Shown here one piece after another: positions 18,972 to 26,223 of a stretch of 26,223 nucleotides of DNA. Position 1 is the stretch's first letter; the number at the start of each line of letters is the position of its first letter. Location: assembly GCA_036940085.1 (NCBI GenBank), contig JALLBK010000291.1:1-26223 (forward strand). Direction: 5' to 3'. Under the pieces are notes generated by a model. It was not told where the DNA came from. It ran no database searches and was given only the letters and a program-made list of their open reading frames with translations. The DNA comes from Discostella pseudostelligera (taxonomy: Eukaryota; Bacillariophyta; Thalassiosirophyceae; Thalassiosirales; Thalassiosiraceae). Both the position numbers and the translations under genes were made by a program.

Positions 18972-21683
18972 ATGATCGCATTGCCCGCCGAATTACCCAA
19001 GTTGATCCATGAGAGCAACGGCACTGAATGTGGGAAAAATGATTCGTCATCTGCTTCTGCCACTGCCACAACCTCAATCAGCCAACATGCCATCTCGTCC
19101 AAGGTGAGGCCGGTCAGCAAATTGTCATCTCGTCATCGACGCAAACGCCGCGGCTATCCGGAGAATGAAGACCTATCTGCCAAACGAAATAAAGAACGAA
19201 TACCTATTCCAGCGTTTACTTCCATACCATCGGAATATTATGATTTAGGAGCTGGGCGCGACGAGGGTGAATCTGCACCATCAGTACCATGTGGAAGTCT
19301 ATCATCAGAACCATTGATGCCAACGACACCGTCCGTTTGTCGGGCTGACACAGATCCATGTTTGGCTAGTGCGGAAGCATCCATTGTTAAGAGAGCATGC
19401 ATGGATAATGTTCCAATCAAGCAGCCTGACGTTGTTCACATGGGGGAACAGATTAAAGATGCTCCAGACAAGCTGACACGTGCTTCGCATAACGAAGGAT
19501 TAAGATGTGCAAAATGCCCGAGTGATGTTGGTCAAAGTAATGCATCTCTTCAAATAGGACACCCACCGGCTCACTCTTCCTCAAGCTTTGTAGAAAGTCG
19601 GAATGCATCCGAAGGAGTTCTATCGGTTAGAAATTCTCTTGGTGAAACTCTCGTCGACGCAGCTATGTCATTGACCACCGTGGTACCACCTGAATCAAAC
19701 AACAATTCGCAGTCGTCCGCTAGATTGATTGGAAATATAGCAAGTACTGCCTCAATTTCATTGACGTCGGTGGCAGCATTAGAATCAAATAACGACATGA
19801 CGTCTTCCGCTAGAGCCGCATCTTCTACTCACTTATCTCGATATTGCATTCGAACTGGCATAGAACAAAGGGATGATAGGACAATCGGCGATTTAGTTTA
19901 CTGTCAGTTGGGACAAACGTCAAGTGTAAACAGAGATGGAAAGTGTGCAGGATTGTTGAAAGAGAAGGAATTGAAAGTGGAGATGTCGCGACCCGAATTA
20001 TCAATCCATCCCAACAATTCATTTTTCGACGAATTGAATAGTTTTGTGTACGAAGAGTCTAGTTCATCCCTCGTTGAAAAGCAAGCAATTAGAGTAATAG
20101 ATCTTTGTAGCAACGATGATACCGACAACATGTCGAAAGGAAAGAATGAAAAACAAAGTCGGTCTGGGTACTTTAACCCCATGGGAACGGGGCCATCAGA
20201 CTCAATTGTTTTTGTCCATGATTCTCATGGCGATGGACGAGCTGTTGGTGACATGTCGAATTCAGCCGCCGCCGTCAAGAATGAGAAACCGAACAAATCT
20301 GTCAATGCAAAAGCACAGGGGAAACGAAAGACTGTTGTTCGTGCATCATCTAAAGAGAATCTTAATGCATCCAAAAATAGCGAGGGAGGGGCAATTATTG
20401 CGCAGACCTTGACCAGGAGTCGAAACGAAACTTGTACGAGAACGAAGTCAGGGGGTGACGCTGCAAAGAAAAAGCAATCAAAGTCGTCTGCAGGGAAAAA
20501 AAAATTATGCTCTGCATGTTCAAACTGTGACTGTACCGACGTGACATCACATAAATTACCTACCCTATCTGGATCCGACGCACGGCAGGAGCAATCTTTG
20601 ATCAATCGCCTGCAACGACTTGAGCGGGAAATTGCGTGGAAGGAAGGCCAGCGACATGACGTTGCTCGTGCATTGAAGAAGCATCAACTTAAGATGCTGA
20701 AGAAGTGGGGAGACTCACATTCGGTGTCTCAGAAGCAAAGGTTCCTAGCAGATGTTGAGATGAGCGATGAGGTGGGATGCCCATGTCCAATAGTAGGTTC
20801 CGGGGAAACCAACTGTGCCAAAACTCGTGTCTTTGGAAAGCAGAAGAGTAAGTTACAGCGGATCGTTCTGTTCTCTTGCAAGCATATTATTACGTGTCCA
20901 ACTAACACGAGCCGCCTATGCGTGTTCATAGCCGAACAGCCAACTTTGACTCAAATGGTTCGCGACCAGACTAGAGACGATGATCTTGGTGATGAACCCT
21001 CTACTGTTGACAATGCTCATGATGACTTTCTATCGTTTTGGACAAACACGGATCCAATTCCAGAGTCTACGCAACGTTTTGGCACCATGAGTTACTTCAA
21101 AAATGCCCTCGCGAACTATAAAGGTATGAAAAGCATCGATCATTGGGCCGAGGCAACTGCCACTACGCTTCATGTGGAAGATCAAGGATTTAATGCTCTG
21201 GTGACATTATTTGATGAGTCAATGGAAAAGAATTATTCCTCGAGCTCTTCGCCTTCATTGGATGACGACGAGGACGGTTGCAAGGGTAATGAATTAGACC
21301 ATACTACAGATCCTATCACACTGGAGAGTGAAAGAGTCGCTAGCGAGATTGAAAATTCCGTGAGAAGTGATAATCAACAATTGGCTGCGATCGAAAGGAT
21401 GTGTCCGAACTGGGCGGAGAACATTAAATTTGCTCAAGCGCATACTGATCCGGATACTTTGCAGAGAGCTTTGCATAATGTAAAACAGGCAGCTATTGAT
21501 CTCGAGACAATGAAAGATCGAATTCTTCGGGCTTTTATGGATCGGCACCAGACGCTTGAATTTTTTGCAAAATCGATCCATGTGTCGAGAGATCGGTTGG
21601 ATGAAAAGCAGGGCAAAGATTGCCCCAGCAGTCCGCCAATGAGTAGTAGTGTCCATTGCGACTCGCTTCATCAAGATACATAA
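18972..21683 (+). CDS. Unrecognised basic/Ser-rich protein with CxxCxxCxC cluster
   Basis: The open frame spans 903 codons. I interpret 20848-20931 as an 84-nt intron, leaving 875 residues. I do not recognise the family. The N-terminus has a basic patch (RHRRKRRG near residue 55) typical of nuclear proteins. Two similar segments near residues 232-275 repeat the pattern SLTTVV-ESNNNSQSSAR and SLTSVA-ESNNDMTSSAR, an internal duplication. A Lys-rich stretch leads into a cysteine cluster, CSACSNCDC at 513-521, followed by a charged coiled coil (LINRLQRLEREIAWKEGQ) that ends in ALKKHQLKMLKKW. The C-terminal third is acidic, then helical, with CPNWAENIKFAQ and a final Arg/Asp-rich helix. The Cys cluster could bind zinc, but it lacks the spacing of CXC/tesmin or CXXC domains. 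The start is uncertain because of overlapping upstream ATGs; the next in-frame Met is more than 90 residues away. Confidence 0.7.
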   Translation: MIALPAELPKLIHESNGTECGKNDSSSASATATTSISQHAISSKVRPVSKLSSRHRRKRRGYPENEDLSAKRNKERIPIPAFTSIPSEYYDLGAGRDEGESAPSVPCGSLSSEPLMPTTPSVCRADTDPCLASAEASIVKRACMDNVPIKQPDVVHMGEQIKDAPDKLTRASHNEGLRCAKCPSDVGQSNASLQIGHPPAHSSSSFVESRNASEGVLSVRNSLGETLVDAAMSLTTVVPPESNNNSQSSARLIGNIASTASISLTSVAALESNNDMTSSARAASSTHLSRYCIRTGIEQRDDRTIGDLVYCQLGQTSSVNRDGKCAGLLKEKELKVEMSRPELSIHPNNSFFDELNSFVYEESSSSLVEKQAIRVIDLCSNDDTDNMSKGKNEKQSRSGYFNPMGTGPSDSIVFVHDSHGDGRAVGDMSNSAAAVKNEKPNKSVNAKAQGKRKTVVRASSKENLNASKNSEGGAIIAQTLTRSRNETCTRTKSGGDAAKKKQSKSSAGKKKLCSACSNCDCTDVTSHKLPTLSGSDARQEQSLINRLQRLEREIAWKEGQRHDVARALKKHQLKMLKKWGDSHSVSQKQRFLADVEMSDEVGCPCPIVGSGETNCAKTRVFGKQKSKLQRIVLFSCKHIITCPTNTSRLCVFIAEQPTLTQMVRDQTRDDDLGDEPSTVDNAHDDFLSFWTNTDPIPESTQRFGTMSYFKNALANYKGMKSIDHWAEATATTLHVEDQGFNALVTLFDESMEKNYSSSSSPSLDDDEDGCKGNELDHTTDPITLESERVASEIENSVRSDNQQLAAIERMCPNWAENIKFAQAHTDPDTLQRALHNVKQAAIDLETMKDRILRAFMDRHQTLEFFAKSIHVSRDRLDEKQGKDCPSSPPMSSSVHCDSLHQDT
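20848..20931 (+). other. Probable 84-nt intron, in frame and without stops
   Basis: The segment starts GTAAGT, ends CATAG and has a branch-like ACTAAC about 24 bases before the acceptor. Its length is a multiple of three and it has no in-frame stop, so it is invisible to a plain ORF scan. Its translation is hydrophobic and Cys-rich, unlike the charged flanks. Splicing joins FGKQK to TEQPTL. If retained, it would insert 28 residues. Confidence 0.75.
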
Positions 21684-21900
21684 CTATTGAACTCGATAAA
21701 TTATTGCATGGAGTAATTAATAAATACCTAAGTTTCCATCCAGCTAAATGATCGTGGAGTTGGAATTAGTCTCCCGCCAAATCGATGCTACGTGTAAGTA
21801 CTTCACCACTTCGAGTCAAGTCCTCAGCCTCCCGCCCAAAACTAACACTTTCACTTCCGACCACCGACCACTAAAACTGGAATATTGAGAATAATCGGCA
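21684..21900 (+). promoter_or_regulatory. Promoter with two E2F-like boxes
   Basis: TCCCGCCAAA at 21772-21781 is a full match, on the minus strand, to TTTGGCGGGA. A second box, TCCCGCCCAAA, lies at 21830-21840. They sit about 120 and 60 bases upstream of the next start codon. AATAAATACC near 21718 may belong to the 3' end of the previous gene. Confidence 0.45.
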
Positions 21901-22737
21901 ATGGACAATCCGGAATCTTTTATCAACGCAAGTGGAGAAACGCCTCAACATGGTGTTGACGATGGTGATAATCAGCAGCATGTTTTGGATGCTCATATCA
22001 TGCGGCGTCGGCGAGAGAAAGCATTTCTCGAAGTGGGGTTTGCTGAGGTCGCCGAGCACAAGGCCGTCAATGGATATTCCTCCATTACTATTCCAGCGGT
22101 GGATGTGAGCAATCCTTCTCCAATCCAATATTCTACATCGGATAGTTATTTGAGAACTCCGTTAATTGACATGTCAAGCATGGGCAATGACTGTGTCAGT
22201 AGTGGTGATGGTGACAATCCCAAGCAACATTTACCTCAACACCAACACCCGGAATCTAATCCACAACTATTTCTTGCACCAGAGGCCGCGCTTCATCGGG
22301 ACGGGGAGCAGGCGCGATTAGTAGAAGTGGTTCGTCGTCGTCAAATTCAGCAACGTCGACACAACAAAGAATCTACCTATCAATGGCTCGAAGAAAGCGC
22401 ATTGCAATTTTGGGAGAGCATATTAGTCTATGGGGGCATCAGGGATGATCCCAGAAATAATATCAACATCAATCAGGGTGGTGTTCATTCGAAAATTCCA
22501 TTGAATCCTTACCGGAGCCAGTCTCGACAAGAATTGAATAACACTGAGTTCATGAAAACTGGCAGAAATATTTCATCGGCCGATTCTAAGAAAAATGAAC
22601 AATTCACTGACCGGCCGATTGGAGATGAATCTACCTCCAATCTTCGACAGATCAGCCACCTCATAATTCGCAACATCCTTCAAGTTCTCTTTGAATTCAT
22701 CGATTTTTGTATCGTGGTGGCGGCGGAGGTGGTGTAG
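21901..22737 (+). CDS. Unrecognised protein, 3' end uncertain
   Basis: The ATG at 21901 (context GGCAATGG) opens a 278-codon frame. The N-terminal half is polar, with RRRREKAFLEVGFAEVAEH near residues 35-53 and a His/Gln/Pro-rich stretch near 105-120. A helix near 135-175 reads EQARLVEVVRRRQIQQRRHN, then STYQWLEESALQFWESILVY. The end is hydrophobic (HLIIRNILQVLFEFIDFCIVVAAEVV) and could be a membrane anchor. However, from about 22700 another frame reads a Gly-rich run and stays open to 22949, and a third runs to 22956. So the final codons may instead be intron or follow a frame change. I assign no function. E2F-like boxes upstream hint at S-phase expression, by inference only. Confidence 0.6.
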   Translation: MDNPESFINASGETPQHGVDDGDNQQHVLDAHIMRRRREKAFLEVGFAEVAEHKAVNGYSSITIPAVDVSNPSPIQYSTSDSYLRTPLIDMSSMGNDCVSSGDGDNPKQHLPQHQHPESNPQLFLAPEAALHRDGEQARLVEVVRRRQIQQRRHNKESTYQWLEESALQFWESILVYGGIRDDPRNNININQGGVHSKIPLNPYRSQSRQELNNTEFMKTGRNISSADSKKNEQFTDRPIGDESTSNLRQISHLIIRNILQVLFEFIDFCIVVAAEVV

Positions 22738-23078
22738 GCATGGGTGGCGATTGGAATCCCAATCAATGTTTCATCTACATCGATCTTGCCCATGTGGGGG
22801 AATATGATGCGGCATTGTTGGGACGATTTAAGGTTCCCCATGCTCAAGGGTGCACCGAGGGGGCGTGTTGTGGTATCTCATTCTCTAATTGGCCTCAAGC
22901 ATGGGGGGGAATTCCGCTGGCAGGAGGCAGTAGAGGGTGGGGGTGGTAGTCATTGATGGTCCACTTATTGTCTAGATCATCCTGCTTTGCTGTGAGTTGG
23001 AACTTGCTGTGAGTAGGAATTTTTTAAAATTTCCGCATTGTTTTTCAAAATCAATGCCATTGTATTTCAATAACAACA
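22738..23078. other. Region between the 278-codon gene and the mosaic gene
   Basis: Two overlapping forward frames cover the first 215 bases; either could be a missed final exon of the preceding gene, but neither has a clear splice signal or family resemblance. From 22960 the sequence is AT-rich (AATTTTTTAAAATTT near 23020) and looks like promoter and leader, ending in CAATAACAACAATG at the proposed start of the next gene. I see no RNA gene. Confidence 0.4.
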
Positions 23079-26000
23079 ATGAGGATTCTCACTATTGCAT
23101 TCGTTTCATCCATCGCGACAGCCATCGGCTTCGGTTCCAAGCTCTTCGACTTAGGTGGAGCGGAGAAAGTAGAGCAGGCACTGACGTCCATTGTCGAATT
23201 TGAATCTGCCGTCGGTTCCAAGTCGAGTGGAGTGGAGGTACGATCTATTTTGCTCGCGAGGGGGGAAACTCTTGCAAAATTTTTCGTTTGCATTGAATTG
23301 AGAGTAATTCTCATCGTCGTCGTCTTTGTTGCAGGATCTCATTTCTGCCGTCGCCGTCGGTTCCAAGTCGAGTGGAGTGGAGGTACGATCTATTTTGCTC
23401 GCGAGGGGGGAAACTCTTGCAAAATTTTTCGTTTGCATTGAATTGAGAGTAATTCTCATCGTCGTCGTCTTTGTTGCAGGATCTCATTTCTGCCGTCGCC
23501 GTCGGTTCCAAGTCGAGTGGAGCTGAACATGGAGTGGAGTTCGAGATGGGATTTGCACTCCAGCTTCGACAGATTTGCCACTCTATGCCAGAGCACCGAC
23601 AGACGATGCTGTTCTCCGCAACCATGCCAAAGGCATTGATGGAGTTTACTCAGACAGGGATGATGCATGATCCGACAGTGGTTCGGTTAGATTCGGAAGT
23701 GCAAGTCAGTGATGATTTGAGGATTGCTTTTATCACTTGTCGAAGTGCCGACAGGATCTCATTTCTGCCGTCGCCGTCGGTTCCAAGTCGAGTGGAGCTG
23801 AACATGAAGTGCAAGTCAGTGATGATTTGAGGATTGCTTTTATCACTTGTCGAAGTGCCGAGAAGGAAGCCGTGTTGGGAATGGAGAAGGCGGATGAGCA
23901 TGTTGTTGTCAAATGTGGCGAGATGGAAGGAAGCTCAGACTGGTGTGCAAATTCGATGAGGCGAACTGTTGGAACTGAAGTTATAGGCTGTAATCCCACG
24001 GCTCTGATCTTTAAGAAGCTTGAAACCATTTACGATCATTGTCTCAATATCTTCAAGGTTACTGGTGAAGGGCTTGATATGGTGTCGGTTCCTGGCAAAG
24101 ATTTCGAAAGTGAGGGATGCATCGCATTTCCTTGGGCTCGCAAAGCCATTCAGGTGAGAGAATCATGTTGCATGATCATTAATTACTTGTTACTTCGAAA
24201 AGCTTACAAAATCTATGTTTAGGATGAGGAGTTTGCTGTACCGTATTTTTTAGGATATTGCCACTATTCTCAGGCAAATGAAGAGGAACACACACCTCAT
24301 CAAGTGTTACGACATAAAATGAAGATGTTTCTACTGAAACGTTTACGAACATCTGTTGTGGTACTATTGAGGAAATTCCGCCGTTTGGCGATTTCCGATC
24401 TCATCTATACAGAAAAATGGGAGCACCTTATGCGCCAAAATATGAGGCGCATGAGATACAATACCAAGCAAAAGCGACATATTTTAGAGAGTCGGCTACC
24501 AGCTTCAATTGTTATGATTCTGAGGTACTGTCGATTGTCATTGGCTGACCTAGTATCCTTTGTAGATAAGTGGGAGCAACGCACCACCAATGTCGAAGCC
24601 CAAACCACCAATGCCGATGACGAGCCCATCACCATCCGCGTCAAGGATCAAACCGGCGATGAAACCATGTTCAAAATCAAACAGTCCACAAAGATGTCCA
24701 AGGTCTTTACTGCGTATGCGCAACGGATTAGTGTCGATATGAAGTCTCTCCGCTTCTTCTTTGATGGAGAGCGTATCAAGGATACGGATACACCTGACTT
24801 GTTGGAATTGGAAGATGGTGGACAGATTGATTGTGTGTTCCAGCAAGTAGGCGGAGGTGACAATGATGATGGTGGTTACAACAAGGAGAATGTCAAGCCA
24901 ACAATGAAAACAAACAAGCATCGTCGCGTTTCGAATCAACAGTCACAAAAGTCAAAGAAGCACCGTCGTAATGAGAGTAACGTCAGTGATTCAATGAATG
25001 AAAATGAAACTATCCAGATGAACATGTCAACAAAGAAGCAAAAAGAGAAATTGCCTGTATCTGTAAGTTCGTTGAATGTAATTGTTCGGTATTCTACATC
25101 TTGATACTAATAATAATCTTTTTATTCTTCGTCCGGTGGTTTGGCAGAATTCTTCTGGACCTATCATCCTTGCACATAATATTCTTGAGATTATGTATAG
25201 GGTAGTTCGAGGTTCGAGAGATAACGTCTTTCCATATGTTCGACAACCAACATCCGGTCATCGTGTAATCATTCTCGCACAGTACTGTGTTGCGAAGGAA
25301 TCGGATCATCGAATCGGTAATACAGAGAGGGAGATTTTGAAGGGAATACGAGACAATGGTTATTTTGAAGATGATATGGTTGCATGGGTAGATCTAGTAC
25401 AGTTGAGCTCAAAGACTACCAATTCGGTAATCGATCAGGGCGTGCTCTACAAGATCTGTTGTGAAAAAAAAATCGTCGGGGATTACATGTCAAGATTATC
25501 AAAACATCTTGAGATGTACAACAAAGATGTGAACCCATTAGTCTATATTGCCGGACGACCGCCAAGAGAAGCATTTGCTGCAGCAAGAGCATTGGGACTT
25601 GTAAAGTTTGTGAGACCACTGTCTATGGCTAACCAGTTGTCGGTATACAAACTGACGGGTGATGGTCTTTGTGCACGTGAATTCTGTGTAATGGAGGGAC
25701 GAAACCATCCATCAGCTCATTACTACTCAACTCCCGATGGCAGAGATGAATTTAAGGATACCATCGGAATTATCAAAGGATTTGCCAGGTCAATGAAGAG
25801 AGTGAATGGAGATATGAAGTCAATTAAGGGGGACATCCTTGATGCCGATATTGGCAGCTTCACGGGAATGAACACACATGAACTTGAGGAGAGACGTACT
25901 GGCAATATTTTCATGACTCAAATATTATATGGTCGTGATGATGGATGGTTCGACCAGAAGCACCAGCATCTTCGTCATGTGCCTGCTCATCGGGAAGATA

Positions 26001-26223
26001 TTCAGGAATTTTGTCGCAAATGGAAAGCAATTGATGAAAAAAGCCTGAAGAGTATACTATTCAATAGTACATGCTACCTCGACCTTGTCGCCTATGATAC
26101 AATATTTGAAGATTGGTTGAGGAAATTGGGCAAATCGGGATTTGTTACGTTGATGAATTGTGGATTTGCATGTCGACTCCAGGACCCGGGCTTCATCATC
26201 AGCCTCAACGAGATTCGTCAATC
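23079..26223 (+). CDS. Mosaic gene: signal-like start, helicase fragment, SUMO domain, unknown C-terminus (partial)
   Basis: Proposed exons are 23079-23237, 23335-23382, 23480-23698, 23755-24153, 24223-25062 and 25148 to the window edge. All introns are GT-AG and phase 0, of 97, 97, 56, 69 and 85 nt. They give at least 913 residues with no stop. Residues 1-19 resemble a signal peptide (MRILTIAFVSSIATAIG). Residues 42-86 are repeats of SAVAVGSKSSG. Residues 90 to about 185 match Dbp10/DDX54 DEAD-box helicases around motif III (FEMGFALQL, LFSATMPKALMEF), but motifs I, II and the helicase C-domain are absent. Residues about 186-406 are unrecognised and include a duplicated 33-residue helix-rich unit. 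Residues 407-486 are a SUMO domain ending QQVGG. A basic linker follows (KTNKHRR, KSKKHRR), then at least 358 unrecognised residues. The first four exons are the weakest part: a secreted start makes little sense for a helicase-SUMO protein. Exons 5 and 6 are the most secure. It could be a young chimera, a decaying copy, or partly an assembly artefact. Confidence 0.55.
23208..23522 (+). repeat. Tandem duplication of an exon-intron unit, 145-bp period
   Basis: Bases 23208-23377 and 23353-23522 are identical at an offset of 145. Each unit holds a 48-nt exon (DLISAVAVGSKSSGVE) and a 97-nt intron that begins GTACGATC and ends GTTGCAG. The two intron copies, 23238-23334 and 23383-23479, are identical base for base, so the duplication is recent, homogenised, or an assembly effect. 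The unit keeps the frame when spliced. Confidence 0.85.
23477..23861 (+). repeat. 54-bp cassette copied into a duplicated 56-bp segment
   Basis: A 54-bp sequence starting CAGGATCTCATTTCTG and ending GCTGAACAT is present at 23477-23530 and, identically, at 23752-23805. The second copy lies exactly between two identical 56-bp segments, 23696-23751 and 23806-23861, which encode the helicase stretch EVQVSDDLRIAFITCRSA. Read straight through, the 110-bp addition shifts the frame. If the 56 bases 23699-23754 (GTGCAAG to GACAG) are spliced out, the frame is kept and 17 residues are added. Confidence 0.85.
24616..24855 (+). other. SUMO domain with di-Gly end
   Basis: This 80-codon segment within exon 5 encodes a SUMO/Smt3 fold: EPITIRVKDQTGDETMFKIK, then MSKVFTAYAQR, LRFFFDGERI, DTPDLLELEDGGQIDCVF and QQVGG. 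The beta-grasp core and the Gly-Gly processing site are preserved. It is flanked on both sides by unrelated coding sequence in the same frame. Family knowledge: SUMO proteases cut after this Gly-Gly. Confidence 0.88.

Noticed and set aside
23208..23861. Repeats as a CRISPR array or bacterial-type element
   Set aside because: Units are 54 to 145 bp, coding, with splice signals and no regular spacers.

Overview
The window looks like nuclear DNA of a diatom, probably a centric (Thalassiosira-like) species. The species is inferred from style, not from a database match. Support: genes lie densely on both strands with gaps of 16 to 490 bases; introns are few, short (41 to 113 nt) and GT-AG; two proteins have diatom-type plastid presequences (a signal peptide followed by an Ala-Phe cleavage site); and the sequence contains PPM1G-type, USE1-type, SUMO and DEAD-box helicase homologues. 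I see no tRNA, rRNA, CRISPR array or prokaryotic operon.

Layout. 36-1787 (+): basic, probably nuclear protein with four copies of a GWEKRR-type motif. 1970-3816 (-): UBA-domain protein with two exons. 3817-4143: divergent promoter with three E2F-like sites. 4144-6588 (+): plastid Omp85/Toc75-type beta-barrel. 6605-8375 (-): plastid glutathione-S-transferase-like protein, two exons, ending 16 bases from the barrel gene. 8864-10180 (+): secreted protein, not recognised. 10626-12824 (+): SohB/SppA-type S49 protease. 13021-15430 (-): PP2C phosphatase of the PPM1G type, four exons, with a large acidic insert. 15777-18491 (+): USE1-like SNARE that continues past its membrane anchor into a long charged helix and ankyrin repeats. 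18972-21683 (+): unrecognised protein with an intron that stays open in frame. 21901-22737 (+): unrecognised protein. 23079 to the window end (+): a mosaic gene.

The mosaic gene is the most unusual part. It combines a signal-peptide-like start, tandem copies of a small exon plus its intron, a fragment of a Dbp10/DDX54-type DEAD-box helicase, a SUMO domain with an intact di-Gly, and a C-terminal region of at least 358 residues that I do not recognise. Every proposed intron is phase 0, so the pieces join into one frame of at least 913 codons. Within it a 54-bp cassette lies between two copies of a 56-bp helicase segment, and the first copy could itself be removed as an intron.

The genes do not form one pathway. 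Two themes recur. One is plastid or secretory-system biogenesis: the Omp85 barrel, the plastid GST-like protein, the S49 protease and the USE1-like SNARE. The other is promoter motifs shared between neighbours: E2F-like sites, and paired CCACGTGGAATTC boxes upstream of both the protease and the SNARE. All exon structures are read by eye from splice signals, frame and family alignment, with no transcript data.
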